Positions 1 to 6,270 are shown, numbered from the stretch's first letter. The stretch: DNA of 6,583 nucleotides from an uncultured Alphaproteobacteria bacterium (GCA_903929895.1 CAIYWM010000189.1:1-6583); one strand, 5' to 3'. Notes: a model not told the origin generated them from the letters alone. Numbers and translations are program-made.

Positions 1-769
1 CCTGCCGCTGTGGCGCGCGCTGGGAGGCACCGACGACACGCCCGTCCCCGCCTATGCATCGGGCCTCAACCCCGGCCGCGCCGCCTACGACACGGTGGGT
101 CGCTTGCGCGCCGCCGGTTATCGCGCCTTCTAGATCAAGGTCGGCTTCGGCGAGGAGACCGACCTCGGCTCGCTGCGTCCCGTGGCTGCCGAGTTGCAGG
201 AAGGCGAGCGGCTGAGGGTCGACGCCAACCAAGGCTGGGACCTGCGTACTGCGTGTGCGATGGCGCCGAAACTCGCCGAGTTCGGACTGGGCTGGATCGA
301 GGAGCCCCTGATGGCCGACCGGCCCCTGTCCGAATGGACGCAGGTCGCGGCCGTTGCGCCGGCCCGGCTCGCCGCCGGCGAGAACCTGCGCGGCGCCGGG
401 CCCTTCCAGGAAGCCATCGACAGCGGCCTGTTCGGGGTGATCCAACCCGATGCCGCCAAATGGGGCGGCCATTCCGGTTGCCTGCCCGTCGCCCGCGCCG
501 CCCTCGCGGCAGGCCGCACCTTCTGCCCGCACTTCCTGGGCGGCGGCATTGGACTCCTCCATTCGCTGCACCTGCTGGCCGCCGTGCGCGGCCCCGGCCT
601 GCTCGAGGTCGATGCCAACCCGAATCCCCTGCGCGAAGGTATCCTGCAGGATGTTTTTTCGGTCCATGACGGTCGCGTCAGCCTTCCCGGCGGGCAAGGA
701 CTCGGTCTAGAACCGGACATCAAGCCGCTCCTAACCCTAAGAAGCCTACATATCGAGCGGCGCGCGTAA
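1..769 (+). pseudogene. Mandelate racemase/muconate lactonizing enzyme family gene, 5'-partial, with internal TAG
   Basis: This is the C-terminal part of an enolase-superfamily enzyme of the mandelate racemase (MR) type. Family members abstract the alpha-proton of a carboxylate substrate at a Mg2+ site, giving racemisation or dehydration, often of sugar acids. The frame runs from base 2 and shows the expected residues in order: the KxK region (131-139), a metal-ligand Asp in VDANQGW (221-223), Glu in IEEP (296-307), Glu in GEN (380-382), the dyad Asp in QPD (449-451), the catalytic His in PHFLGGG (530-532) and Glu in LEVD (605-607). An in-frame TAG at 131-133 replaces the first residue of KxK (RAF-stop-IKVG); AAG to TAG is one base. 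Both sides of the stop read perfectly in one frame, so this is a lone nonsense change, not a frameshift. The N-terminal capping domain lies outside the window. The substrate cannot be told. The gene ends 13 bases before the acyl-CoA ligase and probably shares its operon. A sequencing error or recoding remains possible. Confidence 0.85.
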
Positions 770-782
770 GAGAGGAAACGCC

Positions 783-2414
783 ATGCTGGGTTTGATGCAA
801 GACCGTCCGCTGCTGATCTCGCAGATCATCGACTATGCAGCCGCCGCCTATCCCGACGTCGAGATCGTGACGCGGACCGTCGAGGGCCCGATCCACCGCT
901 ATGGCTACAAGGATGCCCACAAGCGCGCCAAGCAGCTTGCGGAAGCACTGCAGGGGCTCGGCATCAAGCTGGGCGACCGGGTCGGCACCATTGCCTGGAA
1001 CACCTACCGCCATTTCGAACTCTATTTCGGCATCTCCGGCATCGGCGCGGTGCTGCACACGCTGAACCCGCGCCTGGCGCCCGAGCACGTTGCCTATATC
1101 GCCAACCATGCCGAGGACCAGATCCTCTTCGTCGACCTCAACCTGGTGCCGATCGTCGAGAGCGTGTGGGACCAGCTCAAGACCGTGAAGCATGTCGTGG
1201 TCATGACCGACCGCGCCCACATGCCGACCTCGGCCAAGATCCCGAGGCTGCTTTGCTACGAGGAGCTGATCGCCGACAAGCCGGGCACCCTCACCTGGCC
1301 GGAGTTCGACGAGAAGACTGCCTCGTCGCTCTGCTACACGTCGGGGACCACGGGCAATCCCAAGGGCGTGCTCTATTCGCATCGCTCCACGATGATCCAC
1401 TCGATGATGATGTGCTCGGGCCCGGTGCTGGCGCTCGATCCCGACACCACCATCCTCCCCGTCGTGCCGATGTTCCACGCCAATGCCTGGGGCCTCGTCT
1501 ATGCCGGCCCCTTCTGCGGCACCAAGCTGGTGTTCCCCGGCTTCAAGCTCGACGGCGCCAGCATCTACGAGCTGCTCGACAAGGAGCAGGTGACCCTCTC
1601 GGCCGGCGTGCCGACCGTGTGGCTGGCCCTGCTCGACTATTGCCAGCAGAACAAGCTCAAGATGTCGTCGGTGAAGCGCACCCTGATCGGCGGCTCGGCC
1701 GTCCCCTACGCCATGATCGAGCGCTTCTGGAAGGAGCATGAAGTCGAGGTCGCCCAGGGCTGGGGCATGACCGAGATGAGCCCGCTCGGCACCCTGACCC
1801 GGTTCAACAGGGGCGAGCGCAACCTGCCCGACGCCGAGCGCTTCGCCATCACCGCCAAGCAGGGCCGCCCGGTGTTCGGCTGCGAGATGAAGATCATCGA
1901 CGATGCCGGCAACGACCTGCCGCTGGACGGCAGCGTCTCGGGCAACATGGTCGTGCGCGGTCCGTGGATCGTGAAGGGCTACATGAAGGGCGACGGCAGG
2001 AGCCAGTTCATCGAGAACGACTGGTTCCACACCGGCGACGTCTGCAAGATCGAGAGCGACGGCTCGGTGGTCATCACCGACCGCTCTAAGGACGTGATCA
2101 AGTCCGGCGGCGAATGGATCAGCTCGATCGACCTCGAGAATGCCGCCATGGGATGTCCCGGCGTGGCCGAAGCCGCGGTGATCGGCGTGGCTCATCCCAA
2201 GTGGGACGAGCGCCCCCTGCTCATCGTCGTCCGTCGTCCCGACGCCTCGGTTGAAAAGGGCGACGTTCTGAAGTTCCTCGACGGCAAGATTGCCAAGTGG
2301 TGGATGCCCGACGACGTGCAGTTCGTCGACGCCATCCCCCACGGCGCCACCGGCAAGATCCTGAAGACCGCGTTGCGCAAGCAATTCGAGAGCTACAAGC
2401 TCCCGAGCGCGTGA
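783..2414 (+). CDS. AMP-forming acyl-CoA synthetase, AlkK/DmdB-like
   Basis: Complete 543-residue acyl-CoA ligase of the ANL adenylate-forming superfamily. It activates a carboxylic acid with ATP to an acyl-AMP and then transfers the acyl group to CoA in the cytoplasm. Visible core motifs: the P-loop [11 protein letters not shown] (residues 185-195), QGWGMTE (325-331), the ATP-ribose-binding Asp in FHTGDV (D419), the hinge [13 protein letters not shown] (433-445) and the catalytic Lys in GATGK (K525). Length and the N-terminus ([13 protein letters not shown]) resemble the AlkK-like medium-chain ligases and the 3-(methylthio)propionyl-CoA ligase DmdB branch. This is recall of family style, so the acyl substrate is left open. 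The ATG at 783 is preceded by AGAGGA (771-776), a good ribosome-binding site. The gene lies 13 bases after the MR-family gene, suggesting one catabolic operon that oxidises or activates an organic acid. Its last 22 bases overlap the convergent cation transporter gene. Confidence 0.95.
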   Translation: MLGLMQDRPLLISQIIDYAAAAYPDVEIVTRTVEGPIHRYGYKDAHKRAKQLAEALQGLGIKLGDRVGTIAWNTYRHFELYFGISGIGAVLHTLNPRLAPEHVAYIANHAEDQILFVDLNLVPIVESVWDQLKTVKHVVVMTDRAHMPTSAKIPRLLCYEELIADKPGTLTWPEFDEKTASSLCYTSGTTGNPKGVLYSHRSTMIHSMMMCSGPVLALDPDTTILPVVPMFHANAWGLVYAGPFCGTKLVFPGFKLDGASIYELLDKEQVTLSAGVPTVWLALLDYCQQNKLKMSSVKRTLIGGSAVPYAMIERFWKEHEVEVAQGWGMTEMSPLGTLTRFNRGERNLPDAERFAITAKQGRPVFGCEMKIIDDAGNDLPLDGSVSGNMVVRGPWIVKGYMKGDGRSQFIENDWFHTGDVCKIESDGSVVITDRSKDVIKSGGEWISSIDLENAAMGCPGVAEAAVIGVAHPKWDERPLLIVVRRPDASVEKGDVLKFLDGKIAKWWMPDDVQFVDAIPHGATGKILKTALRKQFESYKLPSA

Positions 2415-3067
2415 GCCCCCGCCTCCCGGGACTGACGCAGCTCTGCAATCGCATGGCGCGTCACCTGGAAGGCACCGACCAGGGCGAGGCCGGACATGAT
2501 CGCAGCGACGACATAGTCCGGCCAGCCACTGCCCGAGCCGAACACGCCCGCGGCGGCGGCCAGCACGGCGACGTTGCCGATCGCATCGTTGCGCGTGCAG
2601 ATCCAGACCGAGCGCATGTTGCTGTCGCCCTCGCGCCAGCGATAGAGCAGCAGCGCCACACCGAAGTTGGCGGCCAGCGCCAGCGCGCCGACCACGCCCA
2701 TCACCGGCGCCGCCGGGACGGTGCCGGCCATTGCGTGATTGATTGTCGTAATGGCGATCCATAGGCCGAAGGCGCCCATGCTGGCGGCCTTCACCAGTGA
2801 GGCGCGGGCGCGCCACTGGATCGCCATGCCGAGCACGAACAGGCTGATGCCGTAGTTGCCGGCGTCGCCCAGGAAGTCGAGCGAATCGGCCAGCAGCGAG
2901 ACCGACTGCGCCGCAACGCCCGCACTGATCTCGATCGCGAACATCGCGAGGTTCACCGCCAGCGCAATCCACAGGATGCGCCGGTAGGCGGGCGAGGCCG
3001 CTGCGGCGGCGCCGTGGTCATGACTGTGGCCGGGACCGTGCGAATGGGTGTGACAGCTCGCGCTCAT
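2393..3067 (-). CDS. Small CDF-like cation efflux transporter without C-terminal domain
   Basis: 224-residue inner-membrane cation transporter related to the cation diffusion facilitators, which export divalent metals such as Zn, Co, Ni or Cd by proton antiport. The N-terminus is a His-rich metal-binding tail (H6, H8, H10, H14, H16, H18 and C5). About six membrane segments follow. Segment 2 has the metal-site pair D64xxxD68 (ADSLDFLGDAGNYG). Segment 5 has C157xxxD161 (SVWICTRNDAIGN), where classical members have HxxxD. The usual C-terminal cytoplasmic dimer domain of about 80 residues is absent; the protein ends soon after segment 6. I recall a family of similar short proteins, so this is probably its normal form, not a truncation. 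The ATG at 3067 was chosen over an in-frame ATG at 3118 because the latter lies inside the repressor gene and adds non-conserved residues. GGAG at 3078-3075 is a ribosome site 7 bases upstream. It is co-transcribed with the ArsR-type repressor, one base apart. Metal identity is unproven. Confidence 0.9.
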   Translation of the reverse strand: MSASCHTHSHGPGHSHDHGAAAAASPAYRRILWIALAVNLAMFAIEISAGVAAQSVSLLADSLDFLGDAGNYGISLFVLGMAIQWRARASLVKAASMGAFGLWIAITTINHAMAGTVPAAPVMGVVGALALAANFGVALLLYRWREGDSNMRSVWICTRNDAIGNVAVLAAAAGVFGSGSGWPDYVVAAIMSGLALVGAFQVTRHAIAELRQSREAGAHALGSL

Positions 3068-3068
3068 G

Positions 3069-3377
3069 TCAGTGCTCCGCGATGTGCTTGACCATGTCTT
3101 CGACCATGCGGCGGACATGGAGGTCGTCGGCCTCGTAGTAGACCTGCTTGCCCTGCCGGTCGGCCCGTACCAGACGCGCGCCCTTCAGCAGCCGCAGATG
3201 ATGGCTTACCAGCGACACCGAGAGGCCGAGCCGCTCGGCGATGTCCGACACCGCAAGAGGCGTGCGCAGGCATGAGACCACGATCTTCAGCCGGGTCGGA
3301 TCGCCCAGCAGCCGGAACAGGTCCGCCAGCGCCACGGCATGGTCGTCGGACAGGAGGGTTTTCTTTGCTTTGGACAT
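3069..3377 (-). CDS. ArsR/SmtB-family metal-responsive repressor
   Basis: 102-residue winged-helix repressor that would bind its own promoter and release it when metal binds, inducing itself and the downstream efflux protein. LFRLLGDPTRLKIV (20-33) is the family's opening helix, and SVSLVSHHLRLLKGARLV (53-70) is the recognition helix. The last helix matches the interhelical alpha-5 zinc site of SmtB and CzrA: D85, H87, H98 and E101 align with SmtB D104, H106, H117 and E120, and H102 is a spare donor. The alpha-3 cysteine of SmtB (ELCVGDL) is Ala here (PLAVSDI, A42), so the alpha-3N site is not expected. This predicts Zn(II) or Co(II) sensing, not arsenite. The stop codon is separated from the transporter ATG by a single base, implying translational coupling. 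The start ATG lies inside the operator palindrome and has no Shine-Dalgarno sequence, so the leader is very short. Confidence 0.95.
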   Translation of the reverse strand: MSKAKKTLLSDDHAVALADLFRLLGDPTRLKIVVSCLRTPLAVSDIAERLGLSVSLVSHHLRLLKGARLVRADRQGKQVYYEADDLHVRRMVEDMVKHIAEH

Positions 3378-3396
3378 TTGAATAACTGTTCAAATG
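3375..3396 (-). promoter_or_regulatory. SmtB/CzrA-type operator palindrome
   Basis: A perfect inverted repeat, CATTTGAA-N6-TTCAAATG. On the minus strand its core reads TGAACAGTTATTCA, the TGAA-N6-TTCA form used by SmtB/CzrA-class ArsR repressors, and as I recall very close to the cyanobacterial smt operator. It overlaps the -10 element on one side and contains the repressor's start codon (3377-3375) on the other, so a bound repressor would cover the whole start region. Confidence 0.9.
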
Positions 3397-3421
3397 TAAG
3401 AAGCACCTTTCCTGCCGTCAA
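3393..3421 (-). promoter_or_regulatory. Promoter of the arsR-CDF operon
   Basis: On the minus strand, TTGACG (3421-3416) and TACATT (3398-3393) are separated by exactly 17 bases, a good match to a sigma70 -35/-10 pair. The expected transcription start, near 3385-3387, lies inside the operator and about 8-10 bases before the arsR ATG. Confidence 0.75.
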
Positions 3422-3434
3422 CCCCGCACAATCG

Positions 3435-4340
3435 TTACGTTATTGCCTTCTGTGGACGGCGGATCGCGATGTCGCAAACCACCGCCGCAACGACGATCGT
3501 GCCTCCCGCGAGAGTCATCCAGCCCGGCCTCTCGGCGAAGGCGAGCCAGACCCACAGCGTGCCAAGCGGCGTCTGCAGCACGCCGATCAGCGCGCCGCGC
3601 GTCGCCGAGACCAACGGTGTACCCAGGGCCAGCAGCAGCAGGCCGAGGCCGAACTGGCTCATGCCGAACAGCGCGAGCAGCAGAAACTCCTGCCCGCTCA
3701 CGACCAGCGGCCGCGCGAACGGCAGCACGATCAGCGCGCAGAGGAAGGCAGAGAGGCCGACCGCCGGCAGCATGCTGATCCCGGGATTGCGCCGGATCAG
3801 CACCAGCACCAGCGACATCAGCACGGCCATGCCGAAGGCGAGCAGGTTGCCCGCGACTCGTCCACCCGATGCCGCTGCCCCCATCATCACCGCCACGCCG
3901 ACCGCCGCTGCGACAGTCGCCGCCAGCGTGACCCAGTCCTCGCGCTCTCGGAGCACCAGCCAGGCGATGCCGGCCGTCACGAAGGGGATCGTCGCATCGA
4001 TCACCAGGACGTCAGCCACCGTCGAGAGGCGCAACGCGTTCAGGAAGCACACGGTCGCGACAGCCGAGCACAGCGCGATCGCGACGCCGTCGCGGCCGAT
4101 GGCGCAGACCGCTCGCACGACACTTCCGTGCTCGCGCCACATCACCATGCCGGTCAAGAACAGCCCGCCGAAGACACCGCGCCAGAAGAGCATCGTCCAG
4201 GCGTCGAGATCAATCAGTCGCGTATAGAAGCCGGCGGTGCTGTAGGCGACGGCCGACGCGGCCAGAAGCGCCGTGCCGACGACGGCCTGCCTGGTCGGCG
4301 AGCGCAACACGTGCGGCGTGGACATCTCGACTGGGGGCAT
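3435..4340 (-). CDS. EamA/DMT-superfamily transporter
   Basis: 301-residue inner-membrane protein of the drug/metabolite transporter superfamily, with two EamA repeats and about ten hydrophobic segments from residue 20 to 295. The first repeat carries the typical AYSTAGFYTRL helix and the LFWRG motif (51-55). The second begins near the NLLAFGMAVLMS segment and includes LGTPLVSATRGALIGVLQTPLG. Such proteins export or import amino acids, nucleosides or other small metabolites; nothing here fixes the substrate. The ATG at 4340 is preferred because GGAG (4349-4346) lies 5 bases upstream; an internal ATG at 4325 lacks this. It is divergent from the YafY-type regulator, 90 bases from that gene's chosen start, so that regulator is the natural candidate to control it. 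It lies 57 bases upstream of arsR on the same strand, but arsR has its own promoter in that gap. Confidence 0.92.
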   Translation of the reverse strand: MPPVEMSTPHVLRSPTRQAVVGTALLAASAVAYSTAGFYTRLIDLDAWTMLFWRGVFGGLFLTGMVMWREHGSVVRAVCAIGRDGVAIALCSAVATVCFLNALRLSTVADVLVIDATIPFVTAGIAWLVLREREDWVTLAATVAAAVGVAVMMGAAASGGRVAGNLLAFGMAVLMSLVLVLIRRNPGISMLPAVGLSAFLCALIVLPFARPLVVSGQEFLLLALFGMSQFGLGLLLLALGTPLVSATRGALIGVLQTPLGTLWVWLAFAERPGWMTLAGGTIVVAAVVCDIAIRRPQKAIT

Positions 4341-4364
4341 GGTTTCTCCGATTGCGAACGCGGC

Positions 4365-4381
4365 GGACCCTAGAGAGGTCC
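4365..4381. repeat. Palindrome GGACC-N7-GGTCC
   Basis: Perfect 5-base arms with spacer ctagaga, in the divergent region between the DMT transporter and the YafY-type gene. It is just upstream of the DMT ribosome site and only two bases from the next palindrome. It could be an operator half or a hairpin at the 5' end of the DMT message. Short arms in GC-rich DNA make this a weak call alone. Confidence 0.4.
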
Positions 4382-4383
4382 TA

Positions 4384-4401
4384 CTGACAGCGTTGTGTCA
4401 G
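4384..4401. promoter_or_regulatory. Palindrome CTGACA-N6-TGTCAG, candidate operator of the WYL regulator
   Basis: A perfect 6-base inverted repeat with spacer gcgttg, centred between the divergent DMT and YafY-type genes. It overlaps the proposed -35 element of the regulator gene, which suits autoregulation and control of the neighbouring transporter. Position and symmetry are observed; the binding protein is inferred. Confidence 0.5.
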
Positions 4402-4421
4402 GAATAAAATAGACCTATAAA
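4393..4421 (+). promoter_or_regulatory. Candidate promoter of the YafY-type regulator gene
   Basis: TTGTGT (4393-4398) and TATAAA (4416-4421) are separated by 17 bases in an AT-rich pocket of otherwise GC-rich DNA. The expected start, near 4428, is only a few bases before the ATG at 4431, giving an almost leaderless message. If this promoter is right, the upstream ATG at 4422 cannot be used. Confidence 0.5.
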
Positions 4422-4430
4422 ATGGGCCTC

Positions 4431-5126
4431 ATGCGCCGCTCCGACCGTCTGTTCGACATCATCCAGCGCCTGCGGACGGCCAAAGGTCCGGTCACAGCCG
4501 CCGCGCTGGCGGCCGAGCTCGAAGTGACGCCGCGCACCATCTATCGCGACATCGCGACCCTGCAGGCCCGCCGCGTACCGATCGATGGCGCCGCCGGGAT
4601 CGGCTACGTGCTGCGCAAGAGCTTCGACCTGCCGCCGCTGATGTTCACCGCCGAGGAGGTCGAGGCCATCGCCATCGGCGCGCGCCTCGTCCGCCGCCTG
4701 CGCGACGCCAAGCTGCAGGAAGCGGCCGACAGCGTCTTCTCCAAGGTGACGGTCGTGCTCCCCGAAGCGCTACGCCGGCAGCTCACGTCGACGCCCTTCT
4801 ACGTCTCGCCCGGTGACACGGTCGAACCTCAGGGCGTCGACCTCGCCGACGTGCGCACCGCCATCCGCGACAGCCGCAAGCTCCACATCGCCTATGCCGA
4901 CGAGACGGGCCGGCGGACCAACCGCACTATCTGGCCGATCGCCACGGCCTACTATGTCGATGTCACTTTGATCGGCGCCTGGTGCGAGCTGCGCAACGGC
5001 TACCGCAATTTCCGCGTCGAGCGCATCCAGTCTTCAACGGTCCTCGACGAGCCTTTCGACCAGGACAATGGCCGCCTGTTCCGCGAATGGGCGGAGCTGC
5101 CGAAGGTGCGGCCGACCCCTGTCTAG
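4431..5126 (+). CDS. YafY-type HTH-WYL transcriptional regulator
   Basis: 231-residue DNA-binding regulator. An HTH_11/DeoR-like winged helix occupies residues 1-60 (MRRSDRLFDIIQRLR opening; VTPRTIYRDIATLQ recognition helix at 32-45; GIGYVL wing at 56-61). It is followed by a linker with FDLPPLMFTAEEVEAI and a C-terminal WYL sensor domain (about 130-205) ending in AWCELRNGYRNFRVERI. WYL domains bind small ligands or nucleic acid; the ligand here is unknown. The name-giving tryptophan appears replaced: V178-T179-L180 stands where this subgroup usually has W-x-L. The start at 4431 was chosen because relatives begin at MRR and a TATAAA box ends at 4421; an in-frame ATG at 4422 would add three residues. 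Neither start has a good Shine-Dalgarno sequence. It is divergent from the DMT transporter, its likely target, and convergent with the chromate transporter pair, sharing a CTAG that holds both stop codons. Confidence 0.92.
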   Translation: MRRSDRLFDIIQRLRTAKGPVTAAALAAELEVTPRTIYRDIATLQARRVPIDGAAGIGYVLRKSFDLPPLMFTAEEVEAIAIGARLVRRLRDAKLQEAADSVFSKVTVVLPEALRRQLTSTPFYVSPGDTVEPQGVDLADVRTAIRDSRKLHIAYADETGRRTNRTIWPIATAYYVDVTLIGAWCELRNGYRNFRVERIQSSTVLDEPFDQDNGRLFREWAELPKVRPTPV

Positions 5127-5653
5127 AAAATGTGGAGCGCCACCACGTTGATGATCGCGCCGCTCGCCAACGCCCAGAGCGGATTGCGCCGTGTCGTGTA
5201 GACGAAGACGGTGGCCGTGAGGCTGATCAGGACCGTGACGACGTCGCGGTCTACGGTGCGCATCATCGAGACGCCGGAGGCAAGCATCATGCCGAGCGCG
5301 ACCGGTATCAGCGCAGCGCGCAGCACCGCCACGGCCCGATGATGTGACCAGCGCGTAAGCACGCGACCGGCGAAATAGGCCAGCACGCTTGACGGGATCA
5401 GCAGGGCGAAGGTCGCCACCAGCAGGCCCGACAGACCTGCGACCTGCCAGCCGATCAGGCTGACAAAGATCACGTTGGGACCAGGCGAAGCATTGGCGAT
5501 GGCGAAGGCGCTCGCGAAGGCCGCATCGGTCATCCAGCCGTGAATGTCGACGACCTGGCGGTGGATCTCGGGCAGCAGCGCGTTCACGCCGCCGATCGAC
5601 ACCAGAGACAGCAGCGCGAAGGTTCGCGCCAGCTCGGCCAGCACACCGGTCAC
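5123..5653 (-). CDS. Chromate transporter (CHR) short-chain subunit, second of pair
   Basis: 176-residue single-domain CHR membrane protein. The family signature is visible: LVSIGGVNALLPEI (17-30), then WMTDAAFASAFAIANASPGPN (40-60), followed by about four more hydrophobic segments to the C-terminus. Short CHR proteins usually come as pairs that act together, equivalent to the two halves of long ChrA, and move chromate or a related oxyanion out of the cell; the substrate here is not proven. Translation starts at GTG 5653, which overlaps the upstream gene's TGA as GTGA. GGGAG (5666-5662) lies 8 bases before it. An open frame continues upstream to 6109, but that portion is antisense-like Arg/Pro/Gly-rich sequence in the shadow of the first CHR gene and is excluded. 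The TAG stop lies in a CTAG shared with the opposing regulator gene. Confidence 0.92.
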   Translation of the reverse strand: MTGVLAELARTFALLSLVSIGGVNALLPEIHRQVVDIHGWMTDAAFASAFAIANASPGPNVIFVSLIGWQVAGLSGLLVATFALLIPSSVLAYFAGRVLTRWSHHRAVAVLRAALIPVALGMMLASGVSMMRTVDRDVVTVLISLTATVFVYTTRRNPLWALASGAIINVVALHIF

Positions 5654-6213
5654 TTGCGGCGCTCCCACCAAGTCGCGGCGATGGCGGTCGGCACCAGTAC
5701 GAGGACCACGGTCACGAGCGGCCAGCGCAGCAGGCCGATCGCCGCAAAGCCCGCGGCACCGATGACATAGGAGAGCGGCGTCGGCCGGATGTTGCGGATC
5801 ATCTTGAGCGCCGTGCCCAGAACGAGGCCGGCCGAGGCCGCTGCCGCCCCGATCAACGCGGCTCCCACCTCGGGGATCGTGGCGACGCGTTCGTAGACGA
5901 CCGCCAGCGCGGTCACGATGACCAGAGGCATCGCCATCTGGCCCAGCAGGCAGAGCAGGACGCCGACGATCCCCTGGTTGCGGTCGCCGATGATGACGGC
6001 GGCGTTGATCGTGTTGGGCCCCGGCAGAACCTGCCCGATCCCCAGGATCTCGGCGAACTCGCGATCGGTGAGCCAACGCCGCTCTTCGACGATGATGTGG
6101 CGGGCCCACGGCGCCACACCGCCGAAGCCCAGCAGGCCGATCTTGAGGAAGCCGAGGAAGAGTTCCGCCTTGCCGATGGTGCGGCGCGGCATAGCCGACG
6201 AATCATGTTGCAT
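5650..6213 (-). CDS. Chromate transporter (CHR) short-chain subunit, first of pair
   Basis: 187-residue single-domain CHR membrane protein. Signature regions are clear: ELFLGFLKIGLLGFGGVAP (17-35), ERRWLTDREFAEILGIGQVLPGPN (44-67) and INAAVIIGDRNQG just after, then roughly four further membrane segments; it ends in WWERRK. Together with the downstream CHR gene it would form the two halves of an oxyanion transporter in the inner membrane. The start is uncertain. ATG 6213 gives MQHDSS, ATG 6192 gives MPRRTIGKAELF, and the frame also allows a TTG at 6231; none has a Shine-Dalgarno sequence. I chose 6213 because a possible extended -10 sits 8 bases upstream of it. No ChrB-type regulator is present in the window; the dioxygenase gene is divergent from it. 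Confidence 0.92.
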   Translation of the reverse strand: MQHDSSAMPRRTIGKAELFLGFLKIGLLGFGGVAPWARHIIVEERRWLTDREFAEILGIGQVLPGPNTINAAVIIGDRNQGIVGVLLCLLGQMAMPLVIVTALAVVYERVATIPEVGAALIGAAAASAGLVLGTALKMIRNIRPTPLSYVIGAAGFAAIGLLRWPLVTVVLVLVPTAIAATWWERRK

Positions 6214-6221
6214 TGCGAGCA

Positions 6222-6230
6222 AGGATAGCA
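6222..6230 (-). promoter_or_regulatory. Possible extended -10 element for the CHR pair
   Basis: On the minus strand the sequence reads TGCTATCCT, an extended -10 (TGnTATCCT). No convincing -35 lies upstream. Transcription would begin near 6215, immediately before the ATG at 6213. Weak evidence, from one motif only. Confidence 0.3.
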
Positions 6231-6242
6231 AAATTCAGTCCA

Positions 6243-6270
6243 CGCGCCTCGCCGGCCGTTCCCAGGCGCG
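6243..6270. repeat. Inverted repeat CGCGCCT-N14-AGGCGCG
   Basis: Perfect 7-base arms in the 73-base gap between the divergent CHR pair and the dioxygenase gene, with a GCCGGC palindrome within the spacer. No T-tract follows, so it does not look like a terminator. It may be an operator for either gene or a chance product of high GC. Confidence 0.35.

Noticed and set aside
131..133. Pyrrolysine insertion at the TAG
   Set aside because: No Pyl machinery is visible, and the trait is rare outside methanogens and a few bacteria. Kept only as a remote option inside the amber-codon finding.
182..769. Reading the MR-family segment as an independent 195-residue gene starting at ATG 182
   Set aside because: The frame continues upstream through KxK and the barrel start, so ATG 182 is an internal Met of the barrel, not a natural start. 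Restart after the amber codon is possible but would give half a barrel.
720..2972. A 750-codon open frame on the minus strand, opposite the acyl-CoA ligase
   Set aside because: It is antisense to a gene with all its catalytic motifs, has low-complexity His/Asp/Ala/Gly-rich composition, no recognisable domain, and runs into the wrong frame of the cation transporter. It is a by-product of high GC and codon bias.
3339..4373. A 344-codon plus-strand open frame opposite the DMT transporter
   Set aside because: His/Arg/Gln-rich shadow composition with no domain; the opposing frame encodes a clear ten-segment EamA protein.
5127..5140. Terminator between the YafY-type gene and the CHR pair
   Set aside because: There is no intergenic space and no GC hairpin with a T-tract; the four As after the CTAG are not enough.
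5654..6109. Upstream extension of the second CHR gene, which would make a 328-residue protein
   Set aside because: The added residues are Arg/Pro/Gly-rich and out of frame with the well-conserved first CHR gene in the same place; the GTG at 5653 is the sensible start.
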